From: Desulfuromusa sp.
Lineage (GTDB): Bacteria; Desulfobacterota; Desulfuromonadia; Desulfuromonadales; Geopsychrobacteraceae
Assembly: GCA_021647765.1 (NCBI GenBank)
Contig: JAKIUD010000022.1
Location: forward strand, 1 to 44,353
Length of the DNA stretch: 44,353 nucleotides
Direction of reading: 5' to 3'
This document shows, in pieces, positions 16,731-24,639 of this stretch. Position 1 is the first letter of the stretch. Every line of letters begins with the position of its first letter. The notes beneath the pieces are model-generated. The model was not told the DNA's origin. It did no database searches and saw only the letters and a program-made list of their open reading frames with translations. The position numbers and the translations under genes are program-made.

Positions 16731-18091
16731 GTGTGGGTAAAAGTAGTTCATTTTTACTTTTCAAATATCTTCCTCAACCACAACATCTTGTGATGAAGGG
16801 TGGTGCCGGAAGATGGGTCAACTTGCCAGCGACCAAGTAGGACATAGTGATCAGATGACGAATCGTTCCATATCCTCGGGCTCGGGCTTTGGCGGCCTGG
16901 ATAATGGAATTTGTCCCCTCAACGCCGCCATTGTTGAGATGTCCGTCAAACCAGGACAGGAAGTGGCGACGTATTGTTCGTGCGGCTTCTTTGATCGGTT
17001 CCAATCGGCTACGGATTGCCCATCCGTACCACCGTTTCAAAGCGTCTTCGGCTTCGGTGAGCGTTTCGCATTGCTGGTAGATCTCTTGGAGCGTGGTTTT
17101 GATCCGCCAGGCTCGGGCTGTTTTCAGTCGGCTTTTCGGCAGGCTATCAAAGTGTTCTTGCTGCCGTTTGGTTCGATTGCCTTCATTGCGCAACCAGAGA
17201 TAACGGGTTTTCTTCAGTAACGGTTCGGTTTTGACTTCTTGTCTACGCACCTGGTCAACAGCTTTATTGACGATCGCCATGACATGAAAGGGGTCGAAGG
17301 TTATTTCAGCATTCGGTAAAAAGTCTCCGACTCCGGCAACGTAGCTTTTTGACATGTCGATGCAGACTGAATCTATGCTTTCGGCATTGCCACCATGGGT
17401 TTCAAGATCTTCGACAAAGGTTTCGACAACCGATTTATCGCGACCTTCACAGGCAAACAGAAGGCGGCGTTGATCGAGATCATGAAACAGGCTGATATAG
17501 TTATGACCGCGCCGGGAGGCTGTTTCATCCAAGCCAACAGATTGCACTGAAGAGAAATCTTCCTGGACCCGAGCGGCATCAACATAGTGATCAAGAATGC
17601 GCCAGATTTGACCATCACTGAGACCGAGCAACTGAGCAATGGAACGAACTGGCATCTGCTTAGCCAAGATCACCAGCAGTGCCTCCATCAACAAACTGAA
17701 CCCGCTGCCGGGACGCGACCATGGTGGTTTAACTTGGAGAGTCTTGCCACACTCAGTACAGCGAACCCGGGGAAGATCGGCGTGGATAAACGCCTGGTAC
17801 TGGAAAAAATTCAGATGTCGCCAAGTCCGTTCACGGGTATCATGAACACCTTGCTCCGAAGCTTCACAATTCGGACAGGAAAACTTTGCACCTGAAGTAA
17901 AACCGACTTTAAAATCGATCCGGCCGGCTTCAAGGTCGAACTGAATGTCCTGCACCTGCCATGGAGATGCAAGACCAAGAGCAGCAGTAAAAAGTGATTC
18001 AGAATTCAAAGAACAACCTCCCTTAAGAAAATGTGGGAGACACTATATCTTGTGTTTGAAGATGAGTAAACTCTTCAAACTTTACCCACAC
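16731..18091 (-). mobile_element. ISL3-family insertion sequence
   Basis: A 1361-bp element is bounded by the perfect 11-bp inverted ends GTGTGGGTAAA (16731-16741) and TTTACCCACAC (18081-18091). Similarity continues imperfectly inward for about 35 bp, including TTCAAA. It encodes a full-length ISL3 transposase on the minus strand. The expected 8-bp target duplication is not seen: the left flank reads TTCAGATC and the right flank AATATGGA. The insertion may therefore be old or one side rearranged. A RelE-like remnant starts at the right edge. Confidence 0.85.
16774..18009 (-). CDS. ISL3-family transposase
   Basis: This 411-residue DDE transposase has an N-terminal zinc-binding region (CPNC near residue 45 and CTEC near 82), then a helix-turn-helix (IAQLLGLSDGQIWRIL). 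The catalytic core carries Asp in VGLDETASRRGHNY, Asp in VCIDMSKSY, and Glu in GGVEGTNSIIQAAKARARGYG near the C terminus. Length and motifs match intact ISL3 transposases, so the element may still be active. It is the only gene within the inverted ends. Confidence 0.92.
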   Translation of the reverse strand: MNSESLFTAALGLASPWQVQDIQFDLEAGRIDFKVGFTSGAKFSCPNCEASEQGVHDTRERTWRHLNFFQYQAFIHADLPRVRCTECGKTLQVKPPWSRPGSGFSLLMEALLVILAKQMPVRSIAQLLGLSDGQIWRILDHYVDAARVQEDFSSVQSVGLDETASRRGHNYISLFHDLDQRRLLFACEGRDKSVVETFVEDLETHGGNAESIDSVCIDMSKSYVAGVGDFLPNAEITFDPFHVMAIVNKAVDQVRRQEVKTEPLLKKTRYLWLRNEGNRTKRQQEHFDSLPKSRLKTARAWRIKTTLQEIYQQCETLTEAEDALKRWYGWAIRSRLEPIKEAARTIRRHFLSWFDGHLNNGGVEGTNSIIQAAKARARGYGTIRHLITMSYLVAGKLTHLPAPPFITRCCG

Positions 18092-18114
18092 AATATGGAA
18101 CAGAGCCTCATTTC

Positions 18115-18318
18115 TTTGTACATTATAGTCTCGCATTCAAAAAATCTGTTGTCAAAGATTTCCGCACTATTCCCAATCAGGAGGTTATGCGGATTCTGAA
18201 ACACAGAGTAAAGCAGGGTGTGTTGGCAGTTAGAGTTGTACATCGGAGTAGTTACAAGGGAAATGATGGGTACAATATTCGTTGGTGTTTACTTCGTGCC
18301 CATTATTTTAGGTGCTAA
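18115..18318 (+). pseudogene. Decayed RelE-like toxin gene
   Basis: Right after the insertion sequence one frame reads YSLAFKKSVVKDFRTIPNQ and continues EVMRILKHRV, the classic opening of RelE/ParE-type mRNA-cleaving toxins. No start codon precedes it in frame. In the next 100 bp the expected toxin core appears only in another frame, where TIFVGVYFVPI resembles the YRIRVGVYRV strand. A frameshift plus a lost 5' end, perhaps from the adjacent insertion, would explain this. No antitoxin gene is seen downstream. Short and degenerate, so moderate confidence. Confidence 0.45.
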
Positions 18319-18341
18319 TCTTACGTTGGAAGGAATTAAAA

Positions 18342-19319
18342 ATGATATTTATCACCAATCGATTTCCAAAACAAAGCATCCGCACCCGTATCGGGCGTAA
18401 ATTTGATTTTGATTTGCATAATAATGCTGCCAGCAATTCGGTCTATTTTTGTGAGCGTACTGGGGAGGAAAAGTATACGGAGATCGGCAGTATTGAGTTT
18501 TTGAACCGACTTAAAAATACCAGGTGCCGCCAGATTCTCATTTATATCCATGGATTTTCGAATTTGCCGGAAGATATTTTCCCCGCTGTTGCTGAATTTC
18601 AAGTCCTCTGCGACAAAAAGAAGAAAAACGAAATTCTGGTGATTCCGATTGTCTGGCCTTGTGATAATGATTTGGGAATTGTCAAAGATTACTGGGATGA
18701 TCAGAAGGCTGCCGATCAGAGTGCGTTTTCTTTTGCCCGGGTGATGGAAAAATTTATCGCCTGGAGAAACTCAGAAAAATATAACCCGCAAGACGATCCC
18801 TGCCTGAAAAGAATCAACGTCCTGGCTCACTCCATGGGAAATCGGGTGCTGCGGCAAACTCTTGCTGCCTGGAATAAATATGATCTACCGAAGGAACTTC
18901 CCCTGATTTTTAGAAATACCTTTCTGGTCGCTGCAGATGTTGTCAATGAAACACTCCAGGAAGGGGAACCGGGGGAACTTATCTGCCACGCATCGCGCAA
19001 CGTTATTGTTTACCACGCATCCGATGACCTGGCATTAAGAGCCAGTAAGGCTTCCAATCTCAAAAACCATATAGCATCACGCCGGCTTGGGCATACGGGA
19101 CCGGAAAACATGGATAAAACACCAAGAAATGTCTATCGGGTCGATTGTGATGATGTCAATAATCTCTATGACAAGCCCAAGGGACACACATATTTTCGCT
19201 CGGGAACGAGCAAAGGAACACCGGGCAAGGTGTTTGAGCATATTTTTGCCTGTCTGGAGTCTGGCCGTGTTTACCCGGATGATGAGCACCGCAGGTCTTC
19301 GATTGTGAAGTTGCAGTGA
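18342..19319 (+). CDS. Alpha/beta hydrolase (DUF900 family)
   Basis: This 325-residue protein has the DUF900 alpha/beta-hydrolase layout. The oxyanion strand is IYIHGFSN, the nucleophile elbow is LAHSMGNR with Ser as nucleophile, a candidate acid lies in the VYHASDDLAL region, and a His follows nearer the end. No signal peptide or membrane helix is visible, so it is probably cytoplasmic. ATG 18342 has GGAAGGA upstream; an alternative at 18312 has none. Substrate unknown, probably an ester or lipid. It is transcribed towards a minus-strand kinase gene, with a hairpin between. Confidence 0.8.
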   Translation: MIFITNRFPKQSIRTRIGRKFDFDLHNNAASNSVYFCERTGEEKYTEIGSIEFLNRLKNTRCRQILIYIHGFSNLPEDIFPAVAEFQVLCDKKKKNEILVIPIVWPCDNDLGIVKDYWDDQKAADQSAFSFARVMEKFIAWRNSEKYNPQDDPCLKRINVLAHSMGNRVLRQTLAAWNKYDLPKELPLIFRNTFLVAADVVNETLQEGEPGELICHASRNVIVYHASDDLALRASKASNLKNHIASRRLGHTGPENMDKTPRNVYRVDCDDVNNLYDKPKGHTYFRSGTSKGTPGKVFEHIFACLESGRVYPDDEHRRSSIVKLQ

Positions 19320-19352
19320 AAAGGGGCTCGACATCACTGTCTGTCCCTTTTT
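19319..19352 (+). terminator. Probable terminator between convergent genes
   Basis: AAAAGGG at 19319 pairs with CCCTTTT at 19345-19351 across an 18-19 bp loop, with a T run on the plus strand. It directly follows the hydrolase stop. Confidence 0.5.
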
Positions 19353-19439
19353 GAGATTGTTTATAAAACTGCCGGGAAGGCCAGTCGGTTTTATATCCCG
19401 CCGGGTAAAAGTTTTCCTTGAGTTCCAGAAACAGTTTAT

Positions 19440-19955
19440 TTATCTTTCCAAAAGGTGGGACAGGGCAGCTTCAGCGTTAGCTATTCGCTCCCGGCCACAG
19501 CCTTCTACCAATTCATAAGGGCGTTTGAGCCGGATGATTTCGTCAAGATGCCGCTGGTAAAGTCGCTGGCAGTCGTATGGGTTTTCCCGGAGAGGATCAG
19601 GCTCCCAAGGGAGATCCGGTTTGCAAAGCAGGTAAATGTGTGAAGATTCCTGTTCAATTCTTGTGCTGATGTCCTCAGGACAAGATCCGAATACCTCTTC
19701 TGCCCAGATTTTATAATTAATGAGATCGGTATCAAAAATCCCACAGGGAGCAGAAATGGGAACTTTTTCCTGCTGATAACTCAGGTGTAAATAACTTAGT
19801 TCCTTTAACTGTTCAAGATCGTATTCCGATCCGTTTTCTTCGAGATAATAGCGAGCGTATTCCAGCGCATAGGGGAGTCCAAATACTTCTCCAAGATGTT
19901 GGGTGAGGCTACTTTTCCCCGCTGATTCCGCCCCGGTGATGACAATCCTTATCAT
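19440..19955 (-). CDS. NadR-like P-loop kinase (AAA_28, nicotinamide riboside kinase-like)
   Basis: This 171-residue P-loop protein has Walker A GAESAGKS (8-15) and resembles the ribosylnicotinamide kinase half of NadR: EYARYYLEE after the P-loop, FDTDLINYKIWAEEVFG, then DLPWEPDPLRENP. That enzyme phosphorylates nicotinamide riboside in NAD salvage. Stand-alone versions often sit beside the PnuC transporter, which is not seen here, so the substrate is inferred from family only. It is a single gene on the minus strand. A bulged hairpin at about 19361-19393 may end its transcript. Confidence 0.8.
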   Translation of the reverse strand: MIRIVITGAESAGKSSLTQHLGEVFGLPYALEYARYYLEENGSEYDLEQLKELSYLHLSYQQEKVPISAPCGIFDTDLINYKIWAEEVFGSCPEDISTRIEQESSHIYLLCKPDLPWEPDPLRENPYDCQRLYQRHLDEIIRLKRPYELVEGCGRERIANAEAALSHLLER

Positions 19956-20026
19956 ATTGTTCCGTTAGCTCTGCGGTTATCTTAATGCTACTTACCGATG
20001 CTATTCAACATTTAATATTCAAGTAG

Positions 20027-20203
20027 CTACGCCTTCTTGATATTCTTGTTTTTAAAAAGTACATACAAGTTTATAAATGGAAGGAGTAAAAACAAAGCCC
20101 TCCAGACCCAATCAATTCCTCTATCAGGTGCACCATCTTTGAAAAATACAAAAGATAAAACACAAATTACAGTTATGTGCATCAATATGGCAATTATTCT
20201 CAT
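20027..20203 (-). CDS. Small two-helix membrane protein (58 aa)
   Basis: The minus strand from ATG 20203 to TAG 20027 encodes 58 residues with two hydrophobic helices. One is near residues 3-21 (IIAILMHITVICVLSFVFF) and the other is near 33-51 (VWRALFLLLPFINLYVLF). A charged turn, KDGAPDRGID, separates them, and the basic tail is KNKNIKK. This charge and hydrophobicity pattern is unlikely by chance. I do not recognise the family. It lies upstream of the NadR-like gene on the same strand, 72 bp away, so co-transcription is possible. A possible ribosome site, GGAAT, lies about 12 bp before the start. Confidence 0.6.
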   Translation of the reverse strand: MRIIAILMHITVICVLSFVFFKDGAPDRGIDWVWRALFLLLPFINLYVLFKNKNIKKA

Positions 20204-20216
20204 TTCCTGTATTCCC

Positions 20217-20330
20217 TAGCTCTTTAAAATCCGGTGACCGTCATTCGCATGCAGGCGGGAATCCAAAGGTTTCTTAGGTTCATCAAAAACTGGATCCCGT
20301 TCTCACGAGGATGACAACTTTTGCAAGAAT
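20217..20330. repeat. MITE-like dispersed repeat, copy B
   Basis: This stretch shares AGCTCTTTAAA-, AAAGGTTTCTT-, AAAAACTGGATCC- and CACGAGGATGAC-type blocks, in the same order, with the copy at 9995-10130. It is shorter and its outer inverted ends are less well preserved. Confidence 0.6.
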
Positions 20331-20347
20331 TTCAAGTGTATAAAATA

Positions 20348-20377
20348 AAGCCCCGATCAGATATCTGATCGGGGCTT
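20348..20377. terminator. Perfect 30-bp palindrome, probable terminator
   Basis: The halves AAGCCCCGATCAGAT and ATCTGATCGGGGCTT form a perfect palindrome. On the minus strand it is followed by TTTATTTTA. It lies just past the tRNA-like 3' end on that strand, where a tRNA terminator would be. Confidence 0.55.
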
Positions 20378-20386
20378 CTTATTAAT

Positions 20387-20410
20387 TGGTGCGAAGGCGA
20401 GCCTCAAATT
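20387..20410 (-). other. tRNA 3'-end-like fragment, possible island attachment site
   Basis: Read on the minus strand, the sequence ends TTTGAGGCTCGCCTTCGCACCA-like: a T-loop resembling TTCGAGG, a T-stem strand CTCGC, an acceptor strand CTTCGC, then ACCA. The rest of the tRNA is absent. The acceptor strand is one base short or the T-loop one base off, so this is not an intact tRNA end. Islands that integrate into a tRNA often leave such a duplicated 3' end. The terminator-like palindrome on one side and island genes on the other fit, but this rests on about 22 bases. Confidence 0.3.
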
Positions 20411-20739
20411 AAAACCTCAACATATTGAAATTATGCAATATTTTAAATTATTCTATTTAATATACCCCTAAAAGCTTAATTGACACTTACTGTAAAGGTT
20501 TTTTGCCTGATAACAGAAAACCAGTTTGCAATTGGAGCAGAGGTTTTGCAGGAGCGGGTCGATTATCTTGATTAGCTGAAAAGTAACACAATAACTCTGC
20601 TGAATCCATTTTTTTGACCTGTAAAAACTTTTTTTAGTTTTTTTACCTATCAATATTTTCCATTTTATAGATCGTATCATATTGTTTATACACGTGTTTT
20701 TTGTCCTGTATGTTGTTCATATAGGTGAGTCAAAAACTT
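20411..20739. other. AT-rich stretch without a convincing gene
   Basis: This 329-bp AT-rich stretch holds only weak frames. A 70-codon frame on the minus strand (20468-20680) has no clear ribosome site or recognisable motif. A 7-bp poly-A/T inverted repeat lies near 20620-20650. I see no RNA gene or clear promoter. Confidence 0.5.
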
Positions 20740-22199
20740 ATGAAACCTCTTTCAGCTAATGAGCAGAATGATGCTGGTCTTTGCTCTGCGCAAGAAGCTG
20801 GTGATAGTGCAGCGCCATGTAGAAATGATCCCCGCCCGACTATCCTGCTGTATCGGCGATGGTGTCGTTAGCAGGAGTGGTCGGGCGACAAATAGCCATC
20901 GGGCCCCAGGAACAGACAGATTGGATCGTGGTGCCGAATCTCTGGGGACTTCTGGTCGGACGTCCGGGGTTGATGAAATCACCCGCCATGGAGTCGATGC
21001 TGGCGCCCATTAAACGTCTGGTTCATGAGTCTGCTGAGGAGTTTCAAGGTGCACTGGTCAAACATGAGGTTGTGTTGCTGGCGCACAAGCTCAAACGTGA
21101 AGCCGCCGAAAAATCAGCGCGTCGCAAATTGAGCAAAGATCCGAAGGCTGATATCGGGACTGATCTGCTGACAGCCCCACCCGACGCCCCGGTTCAGAAA
21201 CGTTACCTGAGCAGCGACAGCAGTGTTGAAGCTCTTGGTGAATTGTTGCGCCAGAACCCTGATGGCATTCTGGTGCATCGTGATGAAATCATGTCGCTAT
21301 TGAAATGGCTTGATCGCGAAGATAATGCCGCTGCACGTGGTTTCTATCTGACCGCCTGGAACGGTGACAGTGGTTACACCTTTGACCGGATTGGTCGAGG
21401 CCTGAATCTGCATATCCCGGCACTCTGTCTATCTCTGCTTGGCTCAACTCAGCCTGGTCGGCTTGCGGGCTATGTCCGCACGGCACTTCATGGTGGTGCG
21501 GCGGATGATGGTTTGTTGCAGCGTTTCGGGTTGCTGGTCTGGCCTGATATGAATGGCCAATGGCGAGAAGTCGATCGGCCACCACATGATCTGGCCAGAA
21601 CACGATCCCGACAGATATTCCGCCGGCTGGCCAGTCTGGATGCACGGGAAATCGGTGCCGAGGCTAACGAGGATGGGCCACCAATTCTCCGTTTTGATCC
21701 TGATGCTCTGGTTCTGTTTCGACAGTGGCGGGGCAATCTTGAACAACGCCTGCGCTCAGATGAACTGCATCCGGCCATGGAGAGTCACCTGGCCAAGTAT
21801 CGCAAGCTGGTTCCTGCTCTGGCGTTGCTTTGTCATCTGGTCGATACCGGACAAGGTCAGGTGGATGTCCAGGCGACTCAGCGTGCCCTGGGTTGGGCCG
21901 ACTATCTGGAAAGCCATGCGCAGCGGGTTTATGCCGCAGTGACTCTACCCGAAGTGGCGGCAGCCAAAGCAATTCTCAGGCGTATCCGCAAGGGCGATCT
22001 GATTTCACCCTTCAGTGGCTGGCAAGTCTGGCGTCCCGGCTGGTCAGGGCTCGATAACCGACCGACAGTACAGGATGCCCTGGATCTGCTGGTCGAATAC
22101 GGCTGGTTGAACGCTGAGCGTCAAAGCAGTAAAGCAACAGGTGGTCGACCTTCGACCAAATATCATGCCCATCCGCTGGTGACAGACAGGGTCGAATGA
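20740..22199 (+). pseudogene. Decayed DUF3987 replication/mobilisation protein gene
   Basis: From about 20829 to 22199 one frame encodes a DUF3987 domain, found in primase/helicase-like proteins of plasmids and genomic islands. It has PNLWGLLVGRPGLMKSPA (a P-loop-like motif) and the later HRDEIMSLLKWLD and GDSGYTFDRIGRG. Similarity starts before the first ATG of that frame (20859), at PPDYPAVSAMVSLAGVVGR, and a stop lies just upstream at 20826. A separate frame beginning at ATG 20740, with AGGTGA upstream, gives 43 residues. It may be the displaced N terminus. The primase/TOPRIM region expected in full-length relatives is missing, so I read this as an internally deleted gene. The remaining 446 codons have no stop. 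Confidence 0.6.
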
Positions 22200-22386
22200 A
22201 CACCAGTAATCGATAGTGATGGAAGAAAAAGCCCCTGTTGTCACAACTGCAAAAACTGCAACAACTCCTGAAAGTTTCTGTAGGACAAACTGTAAAAACA
22301 GCAATAACTCATTTTGCACTTTTTGCAGGAACCAATAGAGGCTATTTTTCTAGTTTTGATAACACAATCATATAAGGAGATTAATA

Positions 22387-22803
22387 ATGAATAATACCCT
22401 CGATTTTGAAACCGCAATAGAGCTCACCGATCTCCCTATGAAACTGCTCCGGAAAATGCACCGCGAATATATCATTAAAGATCCACTTACTTTAGAGGAA
22501 CTCCGGGGCCTGGCAATGATCCGTGATGTCTGGCACAGGGAATGGTTTCTGCGTATGGCACTGAGTTACTTTTCTCATGCTCGGCGTCTCGATCTGATTC
22601 AGAAACCGGAACTGAATCGGCTCGAACGCTACATTCTCAAGTTCTATCTCAACGCCAGGGAGGATGAGCGAATTGGGGTCATCGATGTCATCAGCCTGGT
22701 GGATCATTTCTTCAAAACAAAGGTGCCCCCGAAGCAGGTGCGGCGCATTCGCTCCATGGCTTATGAGATCCGGCGAGGTCGGAGTTCAGAGCCGACAGAG
22801 TGA
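22387..22803 (+). CDS. Hypothetical protein (138 aa)
   Basis: This 138-residue, mostly helical, charged protein has AAGGAG 9 bp before its ATG. There is no membrane helix or signal peptide. I do not recognise it. It lies between the DUF3987 remnant and the BREX regulator, in a stretch with its own ribosome site, so it is probably expressed. It may belong to the replication or mobilisation module of the island. The preceding gap (22200-22386) holds imperfect CTGCAAAAACTGCAACAACT-type repeats. Confidence 0.6.
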   Translation: MNNTLDFETAIELTDLPMKLLRKMHREYIIKDPLTLEELRGLAMIRDVWHREWFLRMALSYFSHARRLDLIQKPELNRLERYILKFYLNAREDERIGVIDVISLVDHFFKTKVPPKQVRRIRSMAYEIRRGRSSEPTE

Positions 22804-22961
22804 GGTTTTGTCTGGAAAACCGGGGAGATTTATCTGGGAATAACGAATTATTTATCTGGAAAACCTGCAACCAATAAAAGTTGTTCTGCTCTTTGGGGAA
22901 AACCAGGTAGAGATGAGGTTAATTTGTAGATGAATGTTTGTTTTGAAGCTATTCATTTTTC

Positions 22962-22989
22962 TTGCACACCACATAGCAAATGTTATATT
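22962..22989 (+). promoter_or_regulatory. Promoter of the BREX operon
   Basis: TTGCAC (22962-22967), a 16-bp spacer and TATATT (22984-22989) form a good sigma-70 promoter 64 bp before the regulator start. It is the only strong promoter I see between the small hypothetical gene and brxA, so it probably drives the regulator and brxABC. Confidence 0.55.
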
Positions 22990-23014
22990 TTATTGGCTTG
23001 AATTCACTCATTCC

Positions 23015-23032
23015 AGCGTTGCTTACAACGCT
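23015..23032. promoter_or_regulatory. Inverted-repeat operator candidate
   Basis: AGCGTTG (23015-23021) and CAACGCT (23026-23032) form a perfect 7-bp inverted repeat with a 4-bp spacer. It lies between the promoter and the Xre-type regulator's ribosome site, the usual place for an autorepressor to bind. Confidence 0.5.
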
Positions 23033-23052
23033 ATGCGGAAGAGGTTGAACCG

Positions 23053-23274
23053 ATGATTCGACAACCCGAGAATTTTCCCGAGCAGGTCAAGGATGTTCGG
23101 CGGCAGTTAAAGCTCTCACAGGAGGAGCTAGCCCATGCCTTGGGAGTAAGTTTTGCTACCGTTAATCGCTGGGAGAATGGCAAGTCGGCTCCATCAAAGC
23201 TGGCACAGCGACAGTTTGATCTGTTCTGTAATGAACAAATTAAAAAAGGCAAGTTGGTGAGAGGGAAGACCTAA
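23053..23274 (+). CDS. Xre-family helix-turn-helix regulator of the BREX operon
   Basis: This 73-residue protein is almost only a DNA-binding domain: LKLSQEELAHALGVSFATVN followed by RWENGKSAPS is a textbook Xre/Cro helix-turn-helix. It lacks the WYL domain of BrxR-type BREX regulators, so it is a different kind of controller. It sits first in the predicted operon, 21 bp before brxA, behind a promoter and an inverted repeat. Autorepression with co-regulation of brxABC is the simplest reading. Similar small Xre proteins often precede other defence genes. Confidence 0.85.
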   Translation: MIRQPENFPEQVKDVRRQLKLSQEELAHALGVSFATVNRWENGKSAPSKLAQRQFDLFCNEQIKKGKLVRGKT

Positions 23275-23295
23275 TTATGACTCGAATAACTTTTA

Positions 23296-24087
23296 ATGAA
23301 TAAAACGGAAAAGCCTAGTAGCGACTTTGGATTCATAAGAAAGAACGGTGGTGCTCATACAGCGCGAACTATGATGCTGGATGAGCTGTCGACCCTTCTC
23401 GATTATGTCAGTGCCGAGGATGTCTCAAGGGCAACGTATATAGCTGCGATAGAAGAAGAAAATTGCTTGGCTAAACCTTCAGGTAGATCTCGTATCCTGA
23501 CTGGACGCCATCTCACAGCTCTCTACAGCTTAGATACCAAAGTCACCTTATTCCGTGCTCTGCTTTTTTTCTGGATACGGGATAAGAATAGCCAACCTCT
23601 GCTGGCTCTTCTTTGTTCATACGCTCGCGATGAAGTGCTGCGAGATAGTGCTTCATTGATACTTGATGCCGTTGAAAATGAACAGATTTCACGTGAACAG
23701 ATGGAAGCACTATTCGAAAAGAAATATCCTGGCCGATTCAGCCCAGCAACGCTGAAATCTGTCGCTCAAAACGTAAATGGTAGCTGGACTCGGTCAGGGC
23801 ATCTGAGAGGAAGAACAAAAAAATATCGGACGAAACCCCAGGTAAGTGCTGGTGCTGTTTCTTATGCACTCTTTATTGCCTATCTCTGTGGATTTCGGGG
23901 ACTGAATCTCTTCTCCAGTGAGTATGTTAAACTCCTCGACTGCGGCAGCGTGCGCACACATGAACTTGCAGAAGAAGCTTCCCGGCGTGGATGGATAATT
24001 TTCAAATCGATTGGCGATGTTGTTGAAGTCCAATTTCCGCAATTACTGACGGCGGCAGAAAAGGAGCTCGCAAGTGAACAAGCTTGA
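23296..24087 (+). CDS. brxA: BREX protein BrxA (DUF1819)
   Basis: This 263-residue BrxA-family protein is the first core gene of type I BREX, a phage-defence system that methylates host DNA and blocks phage replication. Family features are the opening FGFIRKNGGAHTARTMMLDEL, the central LFRALLFFWIRDKNSQPLLALL and the FSPATLKSVAQNVNGSWTRSGHL helix-turn-helix-like segment; BrxA is known to bind DNA. It is longer than the roughly 200 residues common for the family, mostly at the N terminus. No clear ribosome site precedes ATG 23296, so an internal start is possible. It overlaps brxB by 14 bp. Confidence 0.88.
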   Translation: MNKTEKPSSDFGFIRKNGGAHTARTMMLDELSTLLDYVSAEDVSRATYIAAIEEENCLAKPSGRSRILTGRHLTALYSLDTKVTLFRALLFFWIRDKNSQPLLALLCSYARDEVLRDSASLILDAVENEQISREQMEALFEKKYPGRFSPATLKSVAQNVNGSWTRSGHLRGRTKKYRTKPQVSAGAVSYALFIAYLCGFRGLNLFSSEYVKLLDCGSVRTHELAEEASRRGWIIFKSIGDVVEVQFPQLLTAAEKELASEQA

Positions 24088-24628
24088 TCGATTGCTCAAA
24101 TCCTATACTCAGTACATTGAAACGCCATGGCGGCCTGATGTCGCTGCCGCTCAGCGGGTGGTCTTCTGTGTTTACGATGAGGCCGACGAACTGCATTTTC
24201 GCGCCAAGATTGATGAGTTTGAACTGACCACCCGGCAAAAAGGACACGATTGGGCCTGTTTTGATCTGACCGATATCTTTACAAACTGGATGTCCAAAGA
24301 AGATTATGCCGCATCCTTTTTTGCCGAACCGGAGCTATTGCAAGACCTTTTACCCGATGAATTACTCGATTTCATAGAGCGTCGCTTCGATGAATGGGCC
24401 GCACAAATTCCATTGAGTGAGGGGACGGTTGTTGCCCTGAAAGGAGTCGGCACACTTTTTGGTTTTGTGAAGATTAAAGATTGCGTTGATCGGCTGGCCT
24501 CACGCATCCAGGGGCGTCTGGTGATATTTTTTCCGGGCAGCTACGAAAACAATAATTACCGTCTGCTTGATGGCTATGATGGTTGGAATTATCTTGCTGT
24601 ACCGATTACGGCAGATTGTTCTATTTAG
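24074..24628 (+). CDS. brxB: BREX protein BrxB (DUF1788)
   Basis: This 184-residue DUF1788 protein is the second core gene of type I BREX; its role is not well defined, though it is needed for defence in studied systems. It has the family's pattern of alternating strands with VVFCVYDEADELHFRAKI, WACFDLTDIFTNWM and the C-terminal LVIFFPGSYENNNYRLLDGYDGWNYLAVPI. The start is GTG 24074 with AAGGAG upstream, inside the end of brxA, so translation is coupled. Length is normal for the family. Confidence 0.9.
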   Translation: MNKLDRLLKSYTQYIETPWRPDVAAAQRVVFCVYDEADELHFRAKIDEFELTTRQKGHDWACFDLTDIFTNWMSKEDYAASFFAEPELLQDLLPDELLDFIERRFDEWAAQIPLSEGTVVALKGVGTLFGFVKIKDCVDRLASRIQGRLVIFFPGSYENNNYRLLDGYDGWNYLAVPITADCSI

Positions 24629-24639
24629 GAGGGAGAGAC

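Noticed and set aside
20468..20680. A 70-codon frame on the minus strand
   Set aside because: AT-rich, no ribosome site, no motif and irregular composition; probably a chance frame.
22230..22330. CTGCAAAAACTGCAACAACT-type repeats as plasmid iterons
   Set aside because: Only two or three imperfect units occur, after a decayed DUF3987 gene, and they more likely derive from a low-complexity C-terminal coding tail.
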